A DNA stretch of 64,000 bases, taken from assembly GCA_030673845.1 (NCBI GenBank), contig JAUTCQ010000009.1:1-64000 (forward strand), given 5' to 3'. Shown here piece after piece: positions 1 to 6,234 of this stretch (within the stretch, counting starts at the first letter, position 1; each line of letters starts with the position of its first letter). The notes below the pieces were generated by a model. That model worked only from the letters and a program-made list of their open reading frames with translations. It was not told where the DNA came from and did no database searches. The position numbers and the translations under genes are program-made. The DNA comes from Verrucomicrobiota bacterium JB022. GTDB taxonomy: Bacteria; Verrucomicrobiota; Verrucomicrobiia; Opitutales; Oceanipulchritudinaceae.

Positions 1-62
1 CGCGGCACCCGCACGCGACCCAACCCGTCCTGCTTCAGGATCTCCAACTCGGCCTCACTCAT
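1..62 (-). CDS. N-terminal fragment of an IS66 accessory-like protein (partial)
   Basis: Only the first 20 or so codons are inside the window; the gene runs off the left edge. It begins MSEAELEILKQDGLGRVRVP. A GGAGG Shine-Dalgarno lies about 10 nt before this ATG; another in-frame ATG nine bases earlier is too close to that site to be the better start. The opening resembles the small accessory proteins that precede TnpB in IS66-type elements of Verrucomicrobia, but this is recalled resemblance from a short stretch. The ribosome binding site lies in the loop of a perfect 14-bp inverted repeat. It could instead be an unrelated small DNA-binding protein. Confidence 0.35.
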   Translation of the reverse strand, partial: MSEAELEILKQDGLGRVRVP

Positions 63-96
63 AGATGTCATACCTCCAAACCTATGACATCTATGA
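59..96 (-). promoter_or_regulatory. Perfect 14-bp inverted repeat around a ribosome binding site
   Basis: TCATAGATGTCATA (59-72) and TATGACATCTATGA (83-96) are exact reverse complements separated by 10 nt. On the minus strand the 10-nt loop holds the GGAGG of the partial gene at the left edge, and the left arm covers its start codons. It could be a protein operator or an RNA hairpin that presents the ribosome binding site. There is no U-run, so it is not a terminator. Confidence 0.6.
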
Positions 97-269
97 TACA
101 TCACGCTAGTCAGACCCCACGGTGCTTGGAGTGACGCTTACTTCTTAGCGGCAAAAAAAGCCTGCCTGGGGAACAGGTAGGCTTCGCGGCTCGGGCAGGG
201 AGGAGGCCGTATCAGGCGAACGCTGTGCGCAGCTTTTCGGCCGCCGCCACCATGTTAGTGAAGGCAGTA
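63..269. other. Short intergenic stretch with a C-terminal gene remnant
   Basis: It contains the inverted repeat at 59-96, a minus-strand terminator at 152-183, and a minus-strand reading frame ending ...TNMVAAAEKLRTAFA with stop at 212-214. That frame looks like the tail of a real gene followed by its terminator, but it is cut at 269 by the insertion element. When the element is removed in silence the frame does not join an open frame on the other side, because a TGA appears at once. The parent gene is therefore unidentified. Confidence 0.4.
152..183 (-). terminator. Rho-independent terminator
   Basis: On the minus strand, AGCCTACCTG and CAGGCAGGCT form a 10-bp stem (one G-U pair) with a short loop, followed by a run of seven T. 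It lies about 30 nt after the stop of the interrupted gene remnant ending at 212. Confidence 0.8.
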
Positions 270-1118
270 GAAGTGGTTTCAAAACTTCATCCTGCGCATC
301 GTTAGCATAACGCAGGCGATCATGAAGAAGGCATGGTAGATATTGAGGTGGTGCTCATGGCGCACGAGTAGCCTGCGGAAAGATCCGAACCAAGCGAAAG
401 TGCGCTCGATTTTCCAACGGTGCTTGTAGAGTCGGAGCTTGCGGCCGTCTTGGGTCATTGGCCTGACACGGCCCTTGCGGTGAGGGACAATAAGATCGAA
501 GCCCTTATGCTTGAGCATCTTGCGATGCTTATCGCTATCGTAGGCGCGGTCTGCGATTAGCTTGAGACCCCAGGGGCGACGGATTTTGAGGTGGTCGACA
601 GCGTCTTCGAGAAGCGTGATTTCGGCCGGACTGGCGCTCGCGAGCCGACATGAAAGAGGAAGACCTTGGCCGTCTGCCACCACCATGCACTTCGTTCCTT
701 TGCCCCGTTTGGTTTTGCCGACTCCGTCGCCCCTTTTTTCGCCGGAAAGAAGCTTGCATCGACGAACGACTGCTCCCAGTCCACCAGCCCTTGCGTATCG
801 AGTTCCCGCAGAAAGGCTTCCCAGATGCTCTCCCAGACCTCCAGTTCCTCCCAATCACGCAAGCGGCGCCAGCAGGTCGAGGCACTCGGATACTCTTTGG
901 GCAGATCACGCCAACGCGCTCCAGTCTTCAACACCCACAAGATGCCTTCCAGCACCACACGGTCGTCGCAGCGCGGCCGCGCCGTCTTCGCCCGTGGCGG
1001 CACGTGCTCGCTGATTTTATCCCATTGATCGTCAGTGATAAAGCGATTCGAATGGCTCACTCAGTTTAACGATCTGCCGCAGAGTACAAGCTTTTTCTGC
1101 GAGTTTTGAAACCGCTTC
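270..1118 (-). mobile_element. Complete IS5-family insertion sequence, 849 bp
   Basis: The ends are imperfect inverted repeats, GAAGTGGTTTCAAAACT at 270-286 and GAAGCGGTTTCAAAACT on the other strand ending at 1118 (16 of 17 match). The dinucleotide TA flanks both ends (268-269 and 1119-1120), as expected for a TA target duplication. The element holds one transposase in two overlapping frames. Size, TA target and frameshifted transposase fit the IS427-type branch of IS5. Both ends are nearly identical and the transposase is otherwise intact, so it is probably recent and potentially active. Confidence 0.9.
279..1060 (-). CDS. IS5-family DDE transposase made by frameshifting
   Basis: Two overlapping frames encode the protein: the first from 1060 (MSHSNRFITDDQWDKI) to 557 and the second ending at 279 with ...LTMRRMKF. 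They join through a -1 shift at the A6G4 run at 739-730, giving a product of about 260 residues, usual for this family. The first DDE acid is in FVDASF in the upstream frame; the second is in LIADRAYDSD and the glutamate in RWKIERTFAWF, both in the downstream frame. The final codons overlap the left inverted repeat. The family is known for programmed frameshifting at A-rich sites, so the break is best read as normal expression, not decay. Confidence 0.88.
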
Positions 1119-1120
1119 TA

Positions 1121-1413
1121 AAGCAATATCATCGTAGATATTATACAAAGCTGCATCCAGCCTCCTGGTTCTCAGCAATAAATCCAAATAGCTCGCTTGG
1201 AAGTTTATACAGAACGCATCCCTATTGAAATCTTGAAGATCAGCCGCAAAATTGGGGTGGTTGCAGTGGAGAACGTGTCGATGGCACAATTTACATTACA
1301 TAAGCCATACTAGCATACGACATGGCGCAGTTGGAATGTGTAAAGGTTATGCCCCTCCAGTCGCAGCGGGAGCGCTACCCCTTGATTAGCCATTCATTCA
1401 TTCATTCGTTCAT
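1121..1413. other. AT-richer flank beyond the last toxin module
   Basis: A weak minus-strand frame (1289 down into the insertion sequence, TTG start, about 57 host codons beginning MCHRHVLHCNHPNFAADL) is cut by the IS. It may be what is left of another immunity gene, but there is no recognisable motif. A segment at 1280-1354 is a diverged copy of 3812-3887. A CATT repeat tract occupies 1391-1421. Confidence 0.35.
1280..1354. repeat. Diverged repeat, copy A (after immunity gene of module 3)
   Basis: About 75 bp aligning at roughly 70 percent by eye with 3812-3887. Shared blocks include TTTACATT, GGCATACG/AGCATACG and GTAAAGGTTAT. Both copies lie on the downstream side of a displaced toxin-immunity pair. 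Confidence 0.55.
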
Positions 1414-1421
1414 TCATTCAT
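1391..1421. repeat. CATT tetranucleotide tract (7 units, one degenerate)
   Basis: Four CATT, one CGTT, then two more CATT and a partial unit. On the minus strand this is a TGAA/ATGA tract beginning at the stop codon of the SMI1/KNR4-like gene. Because TGA recurs in every frame within the tract, a gain or loss of units would change only the last residues. Confidence 0.85.
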
Positions 1422-2007
1422 AGACTCCTCGCATCCGCTGACGCCAGTAGGTCGAATTAGGATTAAGCTCCGCAGAAACCCTGTCTATAACACCTCTGCA
1501 ACCAGCCCTCACGACTAAACCACCATCCTCATTTTCATAAACACCCTCCTCAATCAGATTTATAATAGTAACAAACATACTTTCAATAGAATCATACCGT
1601 GAAACATCGCTTCTTGAATAACTAGAACAACGATAAACGGGAGCGAATTCAACCTCGTCCTTATGAATTGGAACACAATAACAATCACCGCCAAAATCGA
1701 TTAGTAATTCAAACATTTTAGTCTGCCAATGACTTTCAGCATCCCTTTCGAATACATTCATAGATCTTTCAAAGGGTTGGAAGAAAAAACCTGGTAACAT
1801 ACACGCATTCTCACCGACCCAATCATCTGAAATGCCGTTTTTATAAAGATATAGATCTTTCAGCTCCTTAGGTAAGCTCCACCCCCGAGAACTAAAATCC
1901 TCTAGCATATCAGACCGCACCGGAACAGCTTCCTCAAGCGCATCAGCTATTGAAAAACCTGCACGCTTATACGTATGAATAAGCAATTGAAATGTATGAT
2001 TTATCAT
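1414..2007 (-). CDS. SMI1/KNR4-family protein, putative immunity to the DNase tip
   Basis: A 197-residue cytosolic protein with no signal peptide. The central part (WSLPKELKDLYLYKNGISDDW, read in two pieces: WSLPKELKDLY and KNGISDDW) matches the SMI1/KNR4 pattern of 'P.el..ly..nG'. Members of this superfamily are common immunity proteins beside polymorphic toxins. It starts 8 nt after the stop of the nuclease-tip gene (ATG at 2007); an alternative TTG at 2019 would overlap that stop as TTGA. Base composition is AT-richer than the chromosomal genes, matching the toxin tip. The likely role, neutralising the upstream NucA/NucB-like nuclease, is inferred from position and family. Confidence 0.8.
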   Translation of the reverse strand: MINHTFQLLIHTYKRAGFSIADALEEAVPVRSDMLEDFSSRGWSLPKELKDLYLYKNGISDDWVGENACMLPGFFFQPFERSMNVFERDAESHWQTKMFELLIDFGGDCYCVPIHKDEVEFAPVYRCSSYSRSDVSRYDSIESMFVTIINLIEEGVYENEDGGLVVRAGCRGVIDRVSAELNPNSTYWRQRMRGVYE

Positions 2008-2015
2008 AGATCTAA

Positions 2016-3389
2016 TCAAGGAACTACCAACACATCAAAGCAATCACCAAGCTTCATGTTATATTCAGCGAAGAAACGACTCAAGTCTCCCCCGTGCAAC
2101 TGATTTTGGCTACGATCCACCAGCGAAGACACCGCACCCAAGCCTCCCTCAATAGTAGCGGCATATGGATATTCGTGCCAGTCGAAGTCTCCATACTGCC
2201 TTGCGCCTTTGTACCATTGCCTGACTCGCCGCTGAGCCAAAGATCTATTCCTATCTCTAAAATCTTCCCACTCCGCAGTATTCCTTGGGCCCACATGCAG
2301 GCGCTTGGGCAACCCCAACACTTGAGCACTCAAATCATGTGCAGCAACCTCAGCATAGCGGCTTGCGCTTACATAGAAATCCGGGCAATCACCTGAATCA
2401 CGTTTCCTCAACCTCGTCAAAACTGACCGCGGACTACTATGTGGATCAGATGCCATCGCGACTTTTATGCGTTCTTCCTGTTTAGAATCCAGTCCATCCG
2501 GAACAAGTCGCCGTATTTCGGTAATAACCTGAGACGCGACTGCACTTTGGTAACTACTATAAGCCTGCATTCCAGCAACCGCATAAATTCCAAGGGTTAC
2601 CTGCATCGTTACGGCTACTTTAACGCCTTGTCCAGCTAGGGAATATTCTTGAAACATCCCACTCGGATCGATCCCTACCACCGGGTTCGCGTGCGCATAG
2701 AGGTATTTGTGCAGCGTCTGCGGGTCGGAGCGCGAACCTTCGTAGGTGTCCAGCGTGTGGAAGCGGCCGGTTTCGGGGTTGAGGTAACGGGCGCGCAGGA
2801 AGTACATCCCGAGGTCCGCGTCCCATTGCTCGCCGGTGTAGAGGTAGGCGTTGAGGGTCCCGCGGCCGGTGGCGCTCAAGAGGAGGCCGAAGGCGTCGTA
2901 GCTGTAGGCGTCCGTCACCAGGCCCGCTTCGTCGGCGAGGGCGCGCACGGTCCCGAGGCCGTCGTAGAGGTAATACGACGTTTCCCAGGCGTTGGAGCGC
3001 AGCTGCGTCTGGCTGATAAGGTCGTGCCCGTAGGCATACACCTTCTCGACAGTCAAAGAACCGGTAAAGTCTTCGACCAACTCTTCTAACACCTGGCTGT
3101 AGCCCGTCAAGTTGTTGCGGTCCACCAGGTAGTAAGTCGTGGCGCCCCCGACCCTCTTCGCAAAGCGGTCGCCGTAGACATCATACGACACATCAATGAC
3201 TTCCCCACTGCCGGCGGTGCGGCGGATCAGCTTGTTGCGGTAGTCGTAGACGTCCGTGCCTGCGGGACTCAGCGTCGTGTTGCCGTTGAAATCGTAGGCA
3301 TCACGCGTCAGCCAGTCGTTCGCGCTGTAACCAAAGGTCTGCGCCCCTACCCCGGACAGCGACGAGGCACGCGTCAGGCGGTTGCCCAC
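2016..3389 (-). CDS. Displaced Rhs tip module 3: Rhs core fragment plus NucA/NucB-like DNase toxin
   Basis: A 457-residue open frame without signal peptide. Residues 1-245 are the end of the Rhs shell and core (GEQWDADLGMYFLRARYLNP, then GRFHTL and DPSGMF), nearly identical to the main Rhs gene. After DPSGMF the sequence is unique. Its last ~70 residues (DWHEYPYAATIEGG, then RSQNQLHGGDLSRFF and GDCFDVLVV) match the NucA/NucB deoxyribonuclease pattern of 'EYP.a...eGG ... n..gG..l..f'. Upstream the core copy continues to about 3535 but has an in-frame TAG at 3474-3476 and no N-terminus, so on its own the gene probably cannot be exported. It probably acts as a reservoir that replaces the tip of the intact gene by recombination through the shared core. 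A putative SMI1-type immunity gene follows. Confidence 0.82.
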   Translation of the reverse strand: MGNRLTRASSLSGVGAQTFGYSANDWLTRDAYDFNGNTTLSPAGTDVYDYRNKLIRRTAGSGEVIDVSYDVYGDRFAKRVGGATTYYLVDRNNLTGYSQVLEELVEDFTGSLTVEKVYAYGHDLISQTQLRSNAWETSYYLYDGLGTVRALADEAGLVTDAYSYDAFGLLLSATGRGTLNAYLYTGEQWDADLGMYFLRARYLNPETGRFHTLDTYEGSRSDPQTLHKYLYAHANPVVGIDPSGMFQEYSLAGQGVKVAVTMQVTLGIYAVAGMQAYSSYQSAVASQVITEIRRLVPDGLDSKQEERIKVAMASDPHSSPRSVLTRLRKRDSGDCPDFYVSASRYAEVAAHDLSAQVLGLPKRLHVGPRNTAEWEDFRDRNRSLAQRRVRQWYKGARQYGDFDWHEYPYAATIEGGLGAVSSLVDRSQNQLHGGDLSRFFAEYNMKLGDCFDVLVVP

Positions 3390-3535
3390 CTCATCGTAGG
3401 TGTAGCTGACGCTGCCGTCGTTGCTATACGGGTCGCCGGTGACGGCTTCACGCTTCAGGCGGTAAAGCTGGTCCTAGACGTAGTCCACCAACCGCCCGCT
3501 CGTATCGGTTTGCCGCGTGCGCAGACCCGAGGCGG
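2652..3535 (-). repeat. Rhs core duplication, copy 3
   Basis: This segment repeats the 3' core of the giant Rhs gene (main copy about 6878-7765). Identity is very high from the DPSGMF codons at 2652 to about 3535, where it stops abruptly. It differs from the main copy by a premature TAG at 3474-3476 (TAC to TAG in DYVYDQ) and shares the variant QLRSNAWETS with copy 2, where the main gene reads QLLPQGAPDHWETS. Confidence 0.9.
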
Positions 3536-3994
3536 CTGACGCCTAGACTCTATCCATAACGATACAAATTACATAGCCATGGCGCTCGCATATCTACCGG
3601 CTTCAAATGGTTCACCGAGATAAGCGCTACGAGGCGGGCAAGGCGTTGTTATGTTTAGTGAGATGCAGGCGATTGACCCTAAAAAACGATATCAAAGAAT
3701 GAAACGCAGACTGCGGAGCCGTTGGAGGCTGAGTCAATCAAGACCTACTGCTCGCAGATGAAACGAGGGGCGTGATGATCAGAATGGGGCGGTTGCCGCC
3801 AAGAAGATGCCGATGGCGTTAATTTTACATTGTATCAGTCATATTGGCATACGCCATGACATGGCTGGTGCTGGTAAAGGTTATCCGAGCTCGCCGTAGA
3901 TGCGGTAAGTTGCGCGGTCTTTGCCTTGAGGCGTTTGGGGCAAGCAGAAAGGAACCCGCTGTGTTAACAATCGAAGGGGCACTTTAATCCTTTG
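3536..3994. other. Spacer between displaced toxin modules, no gene seen
   Basis: 459 bp without a convincing coding region. It holds the diverged repeat copy B (3812-3887). The stretch around 3655-3780 has short broken frames (for example MQAIDPKKRYQRMKRRLRSR on the plus strand) that could be decayed mobile-element sequence, but I cannot assign them. Confidence 0.5.
3812..3887. repeat. Diverged repeat, copy B (after immunity gene of module 2)
   Basis: Partner of 1280-1354; both begin GATGGC and end in TAAAGGTTAT. It lies about 110 bp beyond the stop of the four-helix immunity candidate, the same side as copy A relative to its own module. Confidence 0.55.
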
Positions 3995-4309
3995 CTATCT
4001 TTCCATTATTGAAAATACAGAATACCATCCCGCAGTAAAACCTACCCACGATAAATCGAGAATAAACGAATATGAAGCCATCTCCCCAACCACAAATCCA
4101 GCAACAAAAACTATCACATTTACAATCGAAACAAGTGCTGCCACGCGTGGGGCAAAATTCATTCTTTCTTCATTTTTCAAACGTCTATAGCGGACAATGA
4201 ACAGCACCAGACCTATCCAGCATAGACAATGCGTCACCATCAAGCTGCCGCTTAGCGCAAACGAAAGATAGGGACAAAAAGAAACAAATAAAAGCAACCA
4301 TAATCTCAT
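3995..4309 (-). CDS. Small four-helix membrane protein, putative immunity protein of module 2
   Basis: 104 residues from the ATG at 4309 (MRLWLLLF). A TTG at 4318 would add three residues and overlap the toxin stop as TTGA. Four hydrophobic segments are visible at about 3-20, 24-41, 57-77 and 81-100, with a short basic-acidic loop RYRRLKNEERMN between the second and third. It follows the unknown tip gene with coupling distance typical of toxin-immunity pairs. An integral membrane immunity protein would fit a tip that acts on or crosses the inner membrane; that is inference, as no family is recognised. Confidence 0.6.
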   Translation of the reverse strand: MRLWLLLFVSFCPYLSFALSGSLMVTHCLCWIGLVLFIVRYRRLKNEERMNFAPRVAALVSIVNVIVFVAGFVVGEMASYSFILDLSWVGFTAGWYSVFSIMER

Positions 4310-4314
4310 AGGTT

Positions 4315-5265
4315 TCAATAATTAAAACTCCTGACATAGTCGATAAATTTCTCAGGATCCTCCAGCGCTGTGGCATACCTGTTAAAATCATTTATTAAGC
4401 CCCCAAATTCGTCAATGGTATCGCATACATTGACCGCGCCACGAAACGATAGCACGCCTATTCCAATTGGGCTATTTCCAGCTTTCCCTCCTTGAAACAC
4501 TGAGAAACTTGCAGCAACTCCATCACTCGTCATCGAGGGGGTAATACTTATCCGGGCCTCAATACCGCTTCGCTGAATTGCCATCGCCACCGTACGAAGC
4601 GATTCGACGACTTGTTCAGGAATTACGGATTTTAATCCGATGAGCGCAACTCGAAGCGCACCAGCAGAGAAATAAGAGGTAAATCCACTAAAGCCAAACC
4701 CACTTGAAACCCCTTTGCCCCAAATCATCCCAAACATGGATTCAAGACCCTTAGGTTTAGGCATTACTTTTCCAGGAGCGGAAAAAAACGACACGGTTGC
4801 TCCTCCTGCTACGGAAAGATATAAATCAGCTTTATCCCACAATGCGATCCCTCCCAAAGAAAGGGCGTATCCCACGCCCATCGAAGTGGAGCCTCCTATA
4901 CGACCTCTTACTCCTCCAAAATAAACATCAGGATTGTGCCAGCCATGCTGAATTACTCTGTTCAGCCCTACTGCGCCTACAGTAACGCTTGCCATTGTCC
5001 CAATTACGGCAGCTACAACGATCCGTTCCGCCAACGTAAACATCCCGCTCGGATCCACGCCCATCACCGGATTCGCGTGCGCATATAGGTACTTGTGCAG
5101 CGTTTGCGGGTCGGAGCGCGAACCTTCGTAGGTGTCCAGCGTGTGGAAGCGGCCCGTGTCGGGGTTGAGGTAGCGGGCGCGCAGGAAGTACATCCCGAGG
5201 TCCGCGTCCCATTGCTCGCCGGTGTAGAGGTAGGCGTTGAGGGTCCCGCGGCCGGTGGCGCTCAA
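4315..5265 (-). CDS. Displaced Rhs tip module 2: Rhs core end plus unrecognised glycine-rich toxin
   Basis: A 316-residue open frame. Residues 1-75 are Rhs core (GEQWDADLGMYFLRARY to DPSGMF) and are followed by about 240 unique residues. The tip starts with a hydrophobic helix (ERIVVAAVIGTMASVTVGAV), has glycine-rich stretches (GGVRGRIGGSTSMGVGYALS, VSSGFGFSGFTSYFS) and ends DPEKFIDYVRSFNY. No nuclease or other catalytic motif is recognised; the glycine/serine-rich amphipathic pattern could suit a membrane-active protein. The frame is cut off from the rest of its core copy by a one-base insertion at about 5272, so it is an orphan tip. It probably serves as a donor for recombination into the intact Rhs gene. 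The putative immunity gene follows at once. Confidence 0.68.
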   Translation of the reverse strand: MSATGRGTLNAYLYTGEQWDADLGMYFLRARYLNPDTGRFHTLDTYEGSRSDPQTLHKYLYAHANPVMGVDPSGMFTLAERIVVAAVIGTMASVTVGAVGLNRVIQHGWHNPDVYFGGVRGRIGGSTSMGVGYALSLGGIALWDKADLYLSVAGGATVSFFSAPGKVMPKPKGLESMFGMIWGKGVSSGFGFSGFTSYFSAGALRVALIGLKSVIPEQVVESLRTVAMAIQRSGIEARISITPSMTSDGVAASFSVFQGGKAGNSPIGIGVLSFRGAVNVCDTIDEFGGLINDFNRYATALEDPEKFIDYVRSFNY

Positions 5266-5781
5266 GAGGAGCGCCGAAGGCGTCGTAGCTATAGGCGTCC
5301 GTCACCAGGCCCGCTTAGTCGGCGAGGGCGCGCACGGTCCCGAGGCCGTCGTAGAGGTAATACGACGTTTCCCAGGCGTTGGAGCGCAGCTGTGTCTGAC
5401 TGATCAGGTCGTGCCCGAAGGCATACACCTTCTCGACAGTCAAAGAACCGGTAAAGTCTTCGACCAACTCTTCTAACACCTGGCTGTAGCCCGTCAAGTT
5501 GTTGCGGTCCACCAGGTAGTAAGTCGTGGCGTCACCGACCGTTTTCGCAAAGCGGTCGCCGTAGTCATCATACGACACATCAATGACTTCCCCGCTTCCG
5601 GTAGTGCGGCGGATCAGCTTGTTGCGGTAGTCGTAGACGTCCGTGCCTGCCGGGCTGAGCGTCGTGTTGCCGTTGAAATCGTAGGCATCACGCGTCAGCC
5701 AGTCGTTCGCGCTGTAACCAAAGGTCTGCGCCCCCACTCCGGCCAGCGACGAGGCACGGGTCAGACGGTTGCCCACGGGTT
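5039..5781 (-). repeat. Rhs core duplication, copy 2
   Basis: A second copy of the Rhs core, from the DPSGMF codons at 5039 to an abrupt end near 5781, just after the MGNRLTR codons. It is the shortest of the three copies. It shares the QLRSNAWETS variant with copy 3 and not with the main gene. Confidence 0.9.
5315..5781 (-). pseudogene. Broken Rhs core fragment upstream of tip module 2
   Basis: The reading frame beginning at MGNRLTRASSLAGVGAQ (5776) matches the main Rhs core but ends at a TAA at 5315-5317, where the intact gene has GAA (LADEAG). A one-base insertion near 5272 then shifts the frame before tip module 2. No start region or export signal remains. These lesions lie in the part that is redundant with the main gene, and the tip itself stays open, as expected if only the tip is under selection. 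Confidence 0.85.
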
Positions 5782-5889
5782 AGTTTCGCTCCTGAAAACA
5801 AGCAGGGAGATTGCAGTTGGAAAACGACACAATCGCCATCTTTCAAAGAACATTCATAATTTGGCATAGAGACAAATCATCGACTACAG

Positions 5890-6231
5890 TTAGCCCGTGG
5901 GTTCATTTTGACTTAACCGCTGTATTAGCTTACTAAAGATTTCAACTAAAACAGGATCTGCTTTTTCAGCTTCCAGAAGCAATGCATAGTTAAACATTCG
6001 GAGCCGAGGGTTGCACTCTCGATATACTCCATAGCCGAATCTCCCTTCCTTATAAGTGCGACATTTCACCGAAATCGCTGATTCAGAATACTCAACAGTT
6101 AAAGTTCGCATCCGCTGGTTACTGGCATGCTCAATAATACTCAATCTAGAAACGCCGTCATTTTCTGAGACGACGCAAACCCTAATTTTGCTACTCCCGC
6201 GCGAAATGCGGCAATCAGCTATAAGTTGCAT
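5890..6231 (-). CDS. Putative immunity protein for the main Rhs tip
   Basis: 113 residues, cytosolic, ATG 3 nt after the TAA of the giant Rhs gene. It starts MQLIADCRISRGSSKIRVCV and ends KLIQRLSQNEPTG. The first half is predicted beta-rich and the last third helical (YALLLEAEKADPVLVEIFSK). No family is recognised. Position directly after the variable tip, small size and AT-rich composition are the reasons for calling it the cognate immunity protein. Confidence 0.6.
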   Translation of the reverse strand: MQLIADCRISRGSSKIRVCVVSENDGVSRLSIIEHASNQRMRTLTVEYSESAISVKCRTYKEGRFGYGVYRECNPRLRMFNYALLLEAEKADPVLVEIFSKLIQRLSQNEPTG

Positions 6232-6234
6232 ACG

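Noticed and set aside
1032-1289. 85-codon minus-strand frame across the right end of the IS
   Set aside because: It reads from host DNA through the inverted repeat into the transposase region in another frame; start is TTG and no family is recognised. At most its host part is an interrupted gene.
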